Part shown: positions 1 to 7,593 of the stretch, piece by piece
Layout: each line of letters begins with the position of its first letter
How positions within the stretch are numbered: the first letter of the stretch is position 1
Source: Geobacter sp.
Lineage (GTDB): Bacteria; Desulfobacterota; Desulfuromonadia; Geobacterales; Pseudopelobacteraceae
Direction: 5' to 3'
DNA length: 64,000 bases
Assembly (NCBI GenBank): GCA_009684515.1
Contig: WKKS01000003.1
Location: 349,763 to 413,762 of the forward strand
Made by a program: the position numbers and the translations under genes
Notes under the pieces: model-generated
The model's input: only the letters and a program-made list of their open reading frames with translations
Database searches by the model: none
What the model was told of the DNA's origin: nothing

Positions 1-469
1 TTACCTTTCCATTATCAACAAAACGCGCATCCCTCATAATTTCAGTGTTTGGCGCCATTTCAGCCAGTAATTCGAAAGCGCTGTTATGTGTGGTGGATTT
101 TAGGCCGTCCAGTAAACCAACCTTGGCAAGAAGCAGGGCGCCAGTGCATACGGAAAGGACTTTATCCGCTTTTTCTGCTGACCGCGCAATCCAGGCAAGA
201 AGGTCCTGTTGCCTCAAGATTGGCCGGGTTCCGCTGCCGCCTGGAACAATAACAATATCCGGTTGCGGAGCTTGATCAATTGAATAATCCGGATTTACAG
301 AAAGGCCATTTCTGGCCGTTATGGGTGCTTTTTCTCTGGCTACGGTATAAACATTCAGAAGGGAATAATCGCTGAGTTCATTTGTGACAGAAAAAACCTC
401 AAACGGGCCTGCAAAATCAAGAACCTCAACATCGTCAAAAATGAGGATTGCCGTGTTACGTTTCTTCAT
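1..469 (-). CDS. DJ-1/PfpI (GlxA-like) family protein, C-terminus cut by window edge
   Basis: The reading frame is open from an ATG at 469 to base 1 with no stop, so at least 156 residues are present and the C-terminus lies outside the window. The N-terminus (ILIFDDVEVLDFAGPFEVF) is the typical opening of the DJ-1/PfpI domain found in class I glutamine amidotransferase-like proteins and GlxA-type regulators. The nucleophile-elbow cysteine is visible in SVCTGALLLA, preceded by a VPGGSGT loop. If the missing part holds an AraC-type helix-turn-helix the protein is a transcription regulator; otherwise it is a stand-alone DJ-1/PfpI enzyme or chaperone. The substrate is unknown. A second copy of the first 55 or so codons lies at 3790-3957, showing that this locus was once duplicated. 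Confidence 0.8.
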   Translation of the reverse strand, partial: MKKRNTAILIFDDVEVLDFAGPFEVFSVTNELSDYSLLNVYTVAREKAPITARNGLSVNPDYSIDQAPQPDIVIVPGGSGTRPILRQQDLLAWIARSAEKADKVLSVCTGALLLAKVGLLDGLKSTTHNSAFELLAEMAPNTEIMRDARFVDNGKV

Positions 470-560
470 TCGATTTCCTTTTGTTTTAGAGGGGCTGTAG
501 TTGCTTCAAACCGTGGCACACTTCGAACTTCATAGAGACACATCCCAAGAATGTGGGTAT

Positions 561-635
561 GGCCTGAAAGACTGCAACTTGCAGCTCATGCTTTAGCCTG
601 GCTACATTTTCAATCATCTTACAGTCTTTCAAGCC
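561..635. repeat. Long inverted repeat between the PfpI-like and SPFH genes
   Basis: Two 14-base arms (561-574 and 622-635) are reverse complements with one mismatch. They enclose a spacer of about 47 bases that begins with a small palindrome (CTGCAACTTGCAG, 572-584). The structure sits downstream of the stop codon of the minus-strand SPFH gene but lacks an adjacent T-run, so it is not a classical intrinsic terminator. It could be a processing hairpin or a REP-type repeat. Nothing else recognisable lies in 470-732. Confidence 0.5.
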
Positions 636-732
636 TGCCCCTCATATTTCCTGCTTGCTTTCCTTCCAACTCGTAGAACATTTATCCGGTAAACTTCGTT
701 CAGATACAAAGCAAACAATCCCGCTCCAAACA

Positions 733-3231
733 CTACACTTTAAAGTCCGGCGAGGATGTCTGCTTCTTCACCAGCGCTCCAAAATCCACCCCCGGCAGCA
801 ACCGGGTCAATTGCCCCATCAAGCCGTCTGCAGCTGTTCCACCGCCGGAAACAAGAACATCCGGAACAATCTTGATCTTGCCGTTTTCTATGGCGGCAGC
901 AATCAGTTCCACGATTTTGATCTGCTTGATGGCCTCTTCACCGATCGCCTCCTGCTGCTTGCTGTAGGCCTGGGCGGTAGCTTCGCCGATGGCGGCAATC
1001 TTGGAGGCTTCACCGTCACCTATCGCTTTCAGGCGTTTGCCTTCACCCGCTCCTTCCAGCGCCTTGGCTTCTGCATTACCCTCGGCCAGCGTGATCATCT
1101 CGGTTTTCTTCTGAGTGGCTACTTTTACGGCAATCTCTGATGCAACTAAAGTTGGCTGCTGGTCGGCCGTAGCACGCATTTTCTCCATTTCGGTACGTTC
1201 TGCCTGGGATCTTTGCTCCATCTTGTACATTTCCTGCTGCTGTTCGGCGATGATCCGTTTGGTCTGGGTCTGCATCAGGTCCTCGGGAAGCCTGATCTGG
1301 CAGATCAGAACTGATACGCATTCCACATGATATTTTTCGAGATCAACTCTGGCGCGCCCTTCCGCCTTGGCCTGTTCTTCCGAACGGCTCTGTAGAAAAT
1401 TCATAGCTGATGCGGTAGAGGCTTGGTTCCTGAAAGAGGAATCAATCATCGGATGGATGACGTGCTGGATCAAATTGTCGATCGATCCCACTTTGGCCAC
1501 CATGTAGGGGGCCTGATCCGGCCGCACGCGGATAACAACCTTGACAGCAACCTGGATCGGGAAACCGTCTTTGGAGATGACCGTTAACTGGTCAAAGCGG
1601 GTATCCTCCTGATCATCCCAGTCGATAGTGATGTTGGTCGTGTCGATGACATATGCCATGAAAGCCCGCCGATTGAGGTAGTAACGGCCTGGGCCAGCCA
1701 CCTCTTCCTGGATGCCGCGAAATCCCTTGGGTACTACATATTTCTCTTTGCCCTCTTCCTCTGATGCTCCGGCCTGGGTCGATCCCAGTCGTTTTTTCAT
1801 CTCTTCAGTCGGGTCTTCTCCGACGTTGGAAACTATAACTCCGACCTGACCGCGCTCAATTACGGCCACGTTGTCGATTTCTACGCTGAACATGAACGGA
1901 TTGATGTAATAGGTTCCCGGCCGCAGTACATCCAGTTGCGGACCGCGCTGTCCCTGCTTGGTCAAGAAGGCTGAGCCGTCCTGATAATCATTATGTCCGT
2001 TGACAGGACTGGCAACGTATTCACGCTCCGGCAGTGGAATGCCATCCAGAGCGGTCACCAGCCCGATCTTGTTAGCTTCGACAATAACGGCTGGTGCAAT
2101 CTGTATGTTGAACAGATTCAAGTTGATACGGTAGGTACCGGGCAGCAGGACATCGATTTGTGGTCCCTTCTGTCCACCGTTTTTCAGGAAGGCCTCTCCA
2201 TTTTCGTAGTTCGAGTGTCCCGGCACGCTCTGTGACAGGAGCCGTCCCATTGGGATAGGAGCGCCATCCTGCGATGTGACCATACCGACTTCGCCTTTTG
2301 CAATCACTACCGCAGCTGCCTTAGTGACCTTGAAAAGATTGGGATTGATACGGTAGACACCCGGCGGCAGGATTTCAGTTTGCGGTCCTTTCTGGCCGCC
2401 GTTCTTGATAAAGTCCTGGCCGGATTGGAAAGAGTTGTGCCCCGGAACCACCGTAGCGAATATCCGACCGGCCGGAATAGCCGAGCCATCGGCAGATTCG
2501 ACCAATCCAATATCACCCTCGCTGATCTTGGTGGCCGAGCCTTTGGTGACCTTGAACAGGTAAGGATTGATACGATAGTTGCCGGGAGGGATGATTTCGA
2601 TCTGCGGCCCTTTTTGTCCGCCGTTTTTGATAAATGCTTCACCGTTCTGAAAGGAGGAGTGTCCCTCCACCGCCTGGGCAAAGATCTTCCCTTCCGGAAT
2701 GGCGACGCCGTCAACCGACTCCACTATCCCGATTTCGGAATCCTTGATTTCAGTGACGTTACCCTTGGTAAGCTTGAACAGATATGGGTTGATCCGATAT
2801 TTACCGGGAGGCAGAATTTCGATCTGCGGTCCCTTCTGACCCCCGTTTTTGATAAAAACCTCACCATCCTGAAAAGAATTATGGCCAGCCACAACTGCGG
2901 CAAATATATTTCCGGACGGGATCGATGAGCCGTCAACCGATTCGATCAAACCGATCTCGTTTTCCAATATTTCGGTAAAAACGCTCTTGGTGGCTTTGTA
3001 GATGAACGGAATCAGGAAATGCAGACCAGGGCCGAGTGTCCGCGCCTGAATACCAACCTCGTTGCCAAGAGCCACAACCCGTCCTTGCGGCATCTTGTTA
3101 CCGAACCATCTGCGTTCAATCAGGGCAATTTCATTGCCGCCGACAACAACTACAGACTCGTACACCAGAATTGCCGCAGGAATCAGCAGGGCAAAATACC
3201 CCCAATGTCTAAGTACAAATTCGAAAACCAT
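733..3231 (-). CDS. SPFH/Band 7 (flotillin-like) membrane protein with tandem 74-residue repeats
   Basis: This protein of about 832 residues opens with a hydrophobic segment (residues 6-30) that should anchor it in the inner membrane. Residues of about 90-460 are five clear tandem copies of a unit of about 74 residues, each containing IPxGxIFA, GHxxFQxGxxFIKNGGQKGPQ and PPGxYRINPxLF. A shorter degenerate unit precedes them (about 33-90) and a diverged one follows (about 460-535). An SPFH/Band 7 domain follows (DQLTVISKDGFPIQVAVKV). The C-terminus is an Ala/Glu/Lys-rich coiled coil with the flotillin-like IGEATAQAYSKQQEAIGEEA segment. SPFH proteins build oligomeric membrane cages or microdomains. 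The ATG at 3231 is chosen because GGGGG stands a few bases upstream; an in-frame start at 3291 is possible. A GEMM-like riboswitch and a terminator lie in its leader. Confidence 0.85.
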   Translation of the reverse strand: MVFEFVLRHWGYFALLIPAAILVYESVVVVGGNEIALIERRWFGNKMPQGRVVALGNEVGIQARTLGPGLHFLIPFIYKATKSVFTEILENEIGLIESVDGSSIPSGNIFAAVVAGHNSFQDGEVFIKNGGQKGPQIEILPPGKYRINPYLFKLTKGNVTEIKDSEIGIVESVDGVAIPEGKIFAQAVEGHSSFQNGEAFIKNGGQKGPQIEIIPPGNYRINPYLFKVTKGSATKISEGDIGLVESADGSAIPAGRIFATVVPGHNSFQSGQDFIKNGGQKGPQTEILPPGVYRINPNLFKVTKAAAVVIAKGEVGMVTSQDGAPIPMGRLLSQSVPGHSNYENGEAFLKNGGQKGPQIDVLLPGTYRINLNLFNIQIAPAVIVEANKIGLVTALDGIPLPEREYVASPVNGHNDYQDGSAFLTKQGQRGPQLDVLRPGTYYINPFMFSVEIDNVAVIERGQVGVIVSNVGEDPTEEMKKRLGSTQAGASEEEGKEKYVVPKGFRGIQEEVAGPGRYYLNRRAFMAYVIDTTNITIDWDDQEDTRFDQLTVISKDGFPIQVAVKVVIRVRPDQAPYMVAKVGSIDNLIQHVIHPMIDSSFRNQASTASAMNFLQSRSEEQAKAEGRARVDLEKYHVECVSVLICQIRLPEDLMQTQTKRIIAEQQQEMYKMEQRSQAERTEMEKMRATADQQPTLVASEIAVKVATQKKTEMITLAEGNAEAKALEGAGEGKRLKAIGDGEASKIAAIGEATAQAYSKQQEAIGEEAIKQIKIVELIAAAIENGKIKIVPDVLVSGGGTAADGLMGQLTRLLPGVDFGALVKKQTSSPDFKV

Positions 3232-3293
3232 ACATACCCCCATTAATGTGTTGAACTTATAAAAACAAGTGAAAATCAAGGCGAAATACACTT

Positions 3294-3341
3294 AAAATAA
3301 AAACGGTCATCCGCCGGGATAAAGACCAGACAGACGACCGC
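3294..3341 (-). terminator. Intrinsic terminator in the leader of the SPFH gene
   Basis: Read on the minus strand, CGGTCGTC (3341-3334) pairs with GATGACCG (3312-3305), an 8-bp stem with one G-U pair, and is followed by TTTTTATTTT. It lies between the GEMM-like aptamer and the SPFH start codon, the place expected of a riboswitch expression platform. Confidence 0.7.
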
Positions 3342-3373
3342 TAATTATGATTTTAGAAGATTTTATCTTCACT

Positions 3374-3442
3374 TCGACAACCCCTCTATCCCATCGGGAT
3401 GGTAGCTTTGCGACACACGGTTGCCCGTGCTGTGCCATTTCG
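3374..3442 (-). promoter_or_regulatory. GEMM-I-like (c-di-GMP or cGAMP) riboswitch aptamer
   Basis: On the minus strand the segment contains a hairpin with a GNRA loop (CACGG-GCAA-CCGTG). The core TGTCGCAAAGCTACC follows it, then a second hairpin (ATCCC-GAT-GGGAT), and then AGAGGGGTTGTC. This order (GNRA-capped hairpin, CGCAAAGC core, second hairpin, GGGGTTRYC closing strand) matches the GEMM-I class that binds c-di-GMP or 3',3'-cGAMP. The aptamer precedes an intrinsic terminator and the SPFH gene in the same direction. Which ligand it binds cannot be told by eye. A covariance-model search (Rfam GEMM-I, RF01051) would decide. Confidence 0.65.
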
Positions 3443-3508
3443 GTGATAATTAGTAAAATTCCCTACCACGACTCATTAGATACTGCAACATTTCTAATGT
3501 AAACTATG
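3441..3508 (-). repeat. SPFH upstream (promoter-side) segment, duplicated at 4480-4556
   Basis: The bases upstream of the riboswitch share a run including GACTCATT, ATACTGCAAC and TTCTAATGTAA with 4480-4556 ahead of htpG. In the first copy the segment should carry the promoter of the SPFH leader RNA. No convincing -35/-10 pair was identified. Confidence 0.55.
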
Positions 3509-3575
3509 GGTCCGATGGGGTCAGGTTAGTGTTTTGGATATTTATTGGCATTCTGGGGTCTTGGGTAGGTCCTGG

Positions 3576-3790
3576 TACGACAATATACAGAACTATCCTT
3601 GATTTCGCTTTGGCCCCGGTTATTGAGGCTGGAGAGTTCTGGAAAAAACTTGGTTTCAATTTGTCAACGAACACCTTCTCACCAAGCGGTCTTAAAGACG
3701 CTCATGCTTGCGAATGTCGTCATCACGTTCCATAGGTTGAGGACAACAGAAACAAATCACCAGTCAATTAAATAAACTGTCCCTCGAACT
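3576..3790. repeat. Repeat element copy 1 (about 215 bp)
   Basis: This segment matches 4006-4222 over its whole length with scattered substitutions and a few small indels; the run from CTTAAAGACGCTCATGCTTG through the next 40 bases is nearly identical. Both copies end with AATTAAATAAACTGTCCCTC and then GAACTCC. At that edge copy 1 abuts a truncated PfpI gene and copy 2 abuts a truncated small gene, as expected of inserted elements. GGGGTCAGG-type and GACAG-type ends are reminiscent of RAYT/REP-associated elements, but no transposase is present. The left boundary is approximate and may reach back to about 3508. Confidence 0.65.
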
Positions 3791-3957
3791 CCCATTTCTG
3801 GCCGTTATGGGTGCTTTTTCTCTGGCTACGGTATAAACATTCAGAAGGGAATAATCGCTGAGTTCATTTGTGACGGAAAAAACCTCAAACGGGCCTGCAA
3901 AATCAAGAACCTCAACATCGTCAAATATGAGGATTGCAGTGTTGTGTTTTTTCATTC
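3790..3957 (-). pseudogene. 5' fragment of a second DJ-1/PfpI-like gene
   Basis: The first 55 codons are almost identical to those of the gene at 1-469, starting at an ATG around 3955. After ITARNG the frame runs into the repeat element and stops eight codons later. Similarity also continues upstream of the start codon to about 3995, matching 470-508. This is a truncated duplicate and is unlikely to make a functional domain because the nucleophile cysteine region is missing. Confidence 0.85.
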
Positions 3958-4005
3958 GATTTCCCTTTTTGTATTTATTGGAACTGTAGTTGCTTCGCTG
4001 GAGTT

Positions 4006-4222
4006 CCAGTGACGGTATACATAACTATCCTTGCTTTCGCTTTAACTCCGGTTATTGAGGTTGGAGAGTTCTGGAAAGCCTGATTTCAATTTGATCAACG
4101 AACACCTTCTCACCAAGCGTTCTTAAAGACGCTCATGCTTGCGAATGTCGTCATCACGTTCCATAGGTGGAGGACAACAGAAACAAATCACCGGTCAATT
4201 AAATAAACTGTCCCTCGAACTC
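4006..4222. repeat. Repeat element copy 2 (about 215 bp)
   Basis: This is the second copy of the element described at 3576-3790, in the same orientation. Its right end joins the 3' side of the truncated small gene at 4222-4389, supplying an identical terminal SRDSLFN reading to both truncated frames. Confidence 0.65.
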
Positions 4223-4389
4223 CGTGCCATGCGAAACGAACGCATCAGCAATCGGTGTTGATCCTGAAACATCTCGTGCCGTTCCCTTGCCTCTTTCTGC
4301 TCCTGTTGATAATCGCCGATAGTGCGTAGTGGCTCTGTGGACACGCTGACATTGCCGACTATTTCGACTTTTGTATTTTCTGTTTTCAT
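4195..4389 (-). pseudogene. Small hypothetical gene truncated by the repeat element
   Basis: An ATG at 4389 preceded by GGGTGA opens a frame of about 55 native codons (charged, predicted helical, with EQKEARERHEMFQDQHRLL) before it reads into the repeat and ends in SRDSLFN. No family is recognised. The good ribosome-binding site suggests a once functional gene. Its place between PfpI and SPFH remnants suggests it belonged to the duplicated locus. Confidence 0.5.
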
Positions 4390-4400
4390 TTTGATTCACC

Positions 4401-4475
4401 CATATGGAACATTTATCCGCTTAATTTAGTGCTGCTCAACAGGGCAAACAATCCAGCTCCAGACCATATGCTTCA
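4401..4475 (-). pseudogene. Scar of a deleted second SPFH gene (3' end)
   Basis: The segment aligns with 673-747, the 3' end and downstream flank of the intact SPFH gene. Shared words include GAACATTTATCCG, GCAAACAATCC-GCTCCA and CTTTAAAGTC/CTTCAAAGTC. It passes directly into sequence resembling the SPFH upstream region (4480-4556). A second SPFH gene has therefore probably been deleted internally, leaving its two ends fused. Confidence 0.6.
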
Positions 4476-4738
4476 AAGTCAGTCGCGGACGTTTCCGGTA
4501 ATAATCACTAAAACCGCGTACCATGACTCATTGATATACTGCAACAATTCTAATGTAATCAATAATCCCCGAACAGATACCTTTCAACAATTTCAAACTG
4601 TCTCTGCACAATTATCGCAGTGGTTGCGCCCAAAAGATAAATTTAATCATATAATTGCGTATTCCCCCTTGAAAATATGTCTCCACATGGTTACTTTCTA
4701 CCCACAACAATTCATTTCGTGAAGGAGACGCACCGTTT

Positions 4739-6676
4739 ATGTCCAAAACCACCAAACAGTTTCAGACCGAGGTACAACAACTGCTCGATCTGGTAATCCA
4801 CTCGCTTTACTCCAACAAAGACATTTTTCTGCGCGAACTTATCTCCAATGCTTCCGACGCCATCGACAAGGTCAGCTTTGAGTCGCACTCCAACGAGGCT
4901 CTGCTTGAATCCGACAGCGACTGGAAGATCAAACTGATCCCCGACAAAGAAGCCGGCACGCTGGTCATCCGCGACAACGGTATCGGTATGACCATGGCCG
5001 AAGTCGAAGAAAACATCGGCACCATCGCCCGCTCCGGTACCAAAGCTTTCATGCAGAACCTGAAGGACAAAGCCGCCAGCGACAGCCCGGAGCTGATCGG
5101 CCAGTTCGGCGTCGGCTTCTACGCCTCTTTCATGGTATCCGACCGAGTTACGCTGCAAACACGCAAGGGCGGCACTACCCCTGAGTCCGGTTGCCGCTGG
5201 GAATCGACCGGTGACGGCAGTTACACTGTTGAGGACTGCACTATTGAAAAGCGCGGCACCGAAATCACACTGCACCTGAAGGAAGAGTTCAAACAGTATC
5301 TGGATGAGTGGAAGATCCGCTCGATCGTCAAGAAATATTCGGACTACATCCAGTATCCGGTTGTGATGGACATCACCCGCACCGAGACACCTAAGGGTGT
5401 GGATGGCGAGGAGATCGAAGGCACCGGAACAATCGAGAAGACCGAAGAGCAGACGCTCAACTCGATGAAGGCGATCTGGGCCCGCCCCAAAAGCGAAGTA
5501 ACCGAAGAGGAATACACCGAATTCTACAAGCATGTTTCCCACGATTACGACGCGCCTTTCCGCACGATTCACTTCTCTGCCGAGGGAACCAGTGAGTTCA
5601 AGGCTCTGCTCTACCTCCCTGCTAAAAAGCCTTTCGACATGATGATGAATGACCGCAAGAAAGGACTGCAGCTGTATGTGCGCCGCGTATTCATAAGCGA
5701 CAAGTGCGAAGAGCTGATTCCGGATTACCTCCGTTTTGTCAAAGGGGTTGTGGATTCGTCGGACCTGCCGCTGAACGTATCGCGTGAAATACTGCAGGAA
5801 GATGTGCAGATCAAGCGCATCCAGAAAAGTCTGGTCGGCAAGATTCTTTCGACGCTGGCCGAAGTTAAGGACAAATCCTTCGACGAGTATGTGACCTTCT
5901 GGAAGGAGTTCGGCCAGGTCATCAAGGAAGGGATGCATTTCGACTACGCCAACAAGGAGAAGCTGCAGGAGTTGATGCTTTTTGAAAGCACTTCCACTGA
6001 GGCCGGAGCATTTGTTTCCCTCAAGGAATATGTCGAGCGCATGCCGGAAGGACAGAAGGAAATCTACTACATCACCGGCAGCAGCCGCGAAACCCTGGAG
6101 CAGTCACCGCATCTGGAGATGTTCCGGGCCAAGAATTACGAAGTCCTCTTCCTGACCGATCCGGTCGATGAGTGGGTGGTACAGTCACTGACCGACTACA
6201 GCGAAAAGCCTCTCAAAGCGGTTGATCGCGGCGATATCAGTCTGGACAGTGAAGAAGAGCAGAAGGAGAAGGAAAAAAAGCGTGAAGAGGCTCAGAAGGA
6301 GTTCAGCGATCTGATTTCGATGATCAGCGACCGCCTGAAGGACAAGGTCAAGGAAGTGCGCTTCTCCAACCGCCTGACCGACAGCGCCTGCTGCCTGGTG
6401 GCCGATCAGTACGGTATGAACGCCAATATGGAGCGCATCATGAAGGCCATGAACCAGACTGTTCCGGATTCCAAGCGCATCCTGGAACTGAACCCGGATC
6501 ATGCCATCCTGAAAGCCATGGCTACCATCCACCAGAAAGATGCCTCAGCCGCCGCACTGGCCGATTATGCCGATCTGCTCTACGATCAGGCCCTGCTGAC
6601 TGAAGGTTCTACAATCAAGGATCCGCTCCGCTTTACGAAGCTGGTCAGCGACCTGATGGTTAAAGCTGTTCAGTAG
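4739..6676 (+). CDS. htpG: Molecular chaperone HtpG (Hsp90)
   Basis: This 645-residue cytoplasmic ATP-dependent chaperone has a standard HtpG length. The N-terminal GHKL ATPase opens with [20 protein letters not shown] and [15 protein letters not shown], followed by DNGIGM and [13 protein letters not shown] for nucleotide binding. The middle domain includes YVRRVFISD and [11 protein letters not shown], and the C-terminal dimerisation domain closes the protein. GAAGGAG lies 10 bases before the ATG. The gene is monocistronic, with a strong terminator downstream. The upstream 180 bases contain CTTGAAA at 4678, but the spacing to any CCCCAT-like element is too short for a convincing heat-shock sigma-32 promoter. 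Confidence 0.98.
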   Translation: MSKTTKQFQTEVQQLLDLVIHSLYSNKDIFLRELISNASDAIDKVSFESHSNEALLESDSDWKIKLIPDKEAGTLVIRDNGIGMTMAEVEENIGTIARSGTKAFMQNLKDKAASDSPELIGQFGVGFYASFMVSDRVTLQTRKGGTTPESGCRWESTGDGSYTVEDCTIEKRGTEITLHLKEEFKQYLDEWKIRSIVKKYSDYIQYPVVMDITRTETPKGVDGEEIEGTGTIEKTEEQTLNSMKAIWARPKSEVTEEEYTEFYKHVSHDYDAPFRTIHFSAEGTSEFKALLYLPAKKPFDMMMNDRKKGLQLYVRRVFISDKCEELIPDYLRFVKGVVDSSDLPLNVSREILQEDVQIKRIQKSLVGKILSTLAEVKDKSFDEYVTFWKEFGQVIKEGMHFDYANKEKLQELMLFESTSTEAGAFVSLKEYVERMPEGQKEIYYITGSSRETLEQSPHLEMFRAKNYEVLFLTDPVDEWVVQSLTDYSEKPLKAVDRGDISLDSEEEQKEKEKKREEAQKEFSDLISMISDRLKDKVKEVRFSNRLTDSACCLVADQYGMNANMERIMKAMNQTVPDSKRILELNPDHAILKAMATIHQKDASAAALADYADLLYDQALLTEGSTIKDPLRFTKLVSDLMVKAVQ

Positions 6677-6699
6677 TTTCTAAAAGCTGTAACCGCAAT

Positions 6700-6744
6700 A
6701 AAAAGCGGCCCGTGAGATTGATTCTCGCGGGCCGCTTTTTATTT
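6700..6744 (+). terminator. Strong intrinsic terminator after htpG
   Basis: AAAAAGCGGCCCGTGAGA pairs with TCTCGCGGGCCGCTTTTT around a short TTGAT loop. The A-run and T-run on either side make it usable from both directions, so it may also stop the minus-strand gene ending at 6791. Confidence 0.92.
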
Positions 6745-6790
6745 GGGTGTTACAGAAAAACTCAGTACAGCGTGATCAGGAATTTTGCGA

Positions 6791-7384
6791 TTATTTATAT
6801 AACTTCTCAATAAAATCTGTTGACTGTAACGCAATCCTTCCTACAAATGCCGGAAATTTACCTTCAAATCCAACTAGATCTTGTGAACCAAAAAAACCAC
6901 CTGCTTCTTGATCCTTGAAGGAGGCAAGCTCTGTCCCGGATTTTGCGTCAATGAATTTACCTGTCATAACAATATGTACTTTACCTGAACCAAATCCGAC
7001 AAACATTGTAAGAGCCCTGCTACCAGCATTAAATTCATCTACCTTAGCATTATAGATTAATTCGTTTCCTTCGGGTTTTGCATTTATCTTTATCTTTTTA
7101 AATAACTTCCTTTTTTTCAGCTCTGTTTCTACAGTTGAAGTGAATATGGTATTCATCATTGGCTTCATTGATTCAATCTTGGTTTTTTCTTCCTCATCAA
7201 CCCTCGAATATTCGGCATGGTCCATGTCAAGGTTGTTAATAATTATTGTTTCGTAATTTGAAAATCCCTTCGTCATGGAAACATTCTCTTCACCCAATAC
7301 ATCTGGTTTAGGCAAAGTGTCAGCAGACAAAGCTATACTGGATGTGACAAACACTAGAAACAGGGCTAACAATGTTTTTTTCAT
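6791..7384 (-). CDS. Secreted DUF4410-like protein
   Basis: A signal peptide (MKKTLLALFLVFVTSSIALS, cleavage near ALSA-D) precedes a mature part of about 175 residues with no lipobox cysteine, so it is probably a soluble periplasmic protein. The body resembles DUF4410-type proteins: an ETIIINNLD strand, a central helix (MNTIFTSTVETELKK), and then a glycine-rich strand pair (MFVGFGSGKVHIVMTGKFID). The start at 7384 is chosen for the GGAGGAG just upstream; an in-frame start at 7429 would bury the signal peptide. Function is unknown. The gene is transcribed alone, downstream of ccoS on the same strand. Confidence 0.75.
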   Translation of the reverse strand: MKKTLLALFLVFVTSSIALSADTLPKPDVLGEENVSMTKGFSNYETIIINNLDMDHAEYSRVDEEEKTKIESMKPMMNTIFTSTVETELKKRKLFKKIKINAKPEGNELIYNAKVDEFNAGSRALTMFVGFGSGKVHIVMTGKFIDAKSGTELASFKDQEAGGFFGSQDLVGFEGKFPAFVGRIALQSTDFIEKLYK

Positions 7385-7452
7385 ACTTACTCCTCCAAGG
7401 TGTAATTTGTGTGGCGTGACAATACTCAAACCTCACTACAATTGTCAATTAA

Positions 7453-7593
7453 TCAATCATCATCCAGCATGCGATGCTTCGGCTTTTCCACATCTTCGAA
7501 CTGCCCTTTCTTGACCGCCCAGATAAACACGAGCCAGCAGGCCGTCCCCAGGCAGAGCGAAAGAACAATCAGTATAATCAGGCTTTCATCCAT
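7453..7593 (-). CDS. ccoS: Cbb3-type oxidase assembly protein CcoS
   Basis: A 46-residue frame, starting at the ATG at 7593 and stopping at 7453-7455. It encodes one transmembrane helix (SLIILIVLSLCLGTACWLVF) followed by IWAVKKGQFED, the hallmark of CcoS, and a short charged tail. CcoS is needed for maturation of cbb3-type cytochrome c oxidase. It overlaps the 3' end of ccoI by 8 bases and is the last gene of the operon. Confidence 0.92.
   Translation of the reverse strand: MDESLIILIVLSLCLGTACWLVFIWAVKKGQFEDVEKPKHRMLDDD

Noticed and set aside
733..3231. The DNA repeats of the SPFH gene as a CRISPR array or satellite
   Set aside because: The periodicity of about 222 bases is in frame and encodes a conserved protein repeat, and there are no short spacers.
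3529..3735. 68-codon plus-strand frame inside the repeat element
   Set aside because: It has no ribosome-binding site, and the frame is not preserved in the second repeat copy.
4678..4702. CTTGAAA and CCACATGG upstream of htpG as a heat-shock sigma-32 promoter
   Set aside because: Only about 8 bases separate the two parts; the known spacing is clearly longer and the -10 part is a poor match.
4712..5938. Long open frame of 408 codons antisense to htpG
   Set aside because: It is the mirror of the htpG coding frame, has no ribosome-binding site and no protein-like domain pattern.
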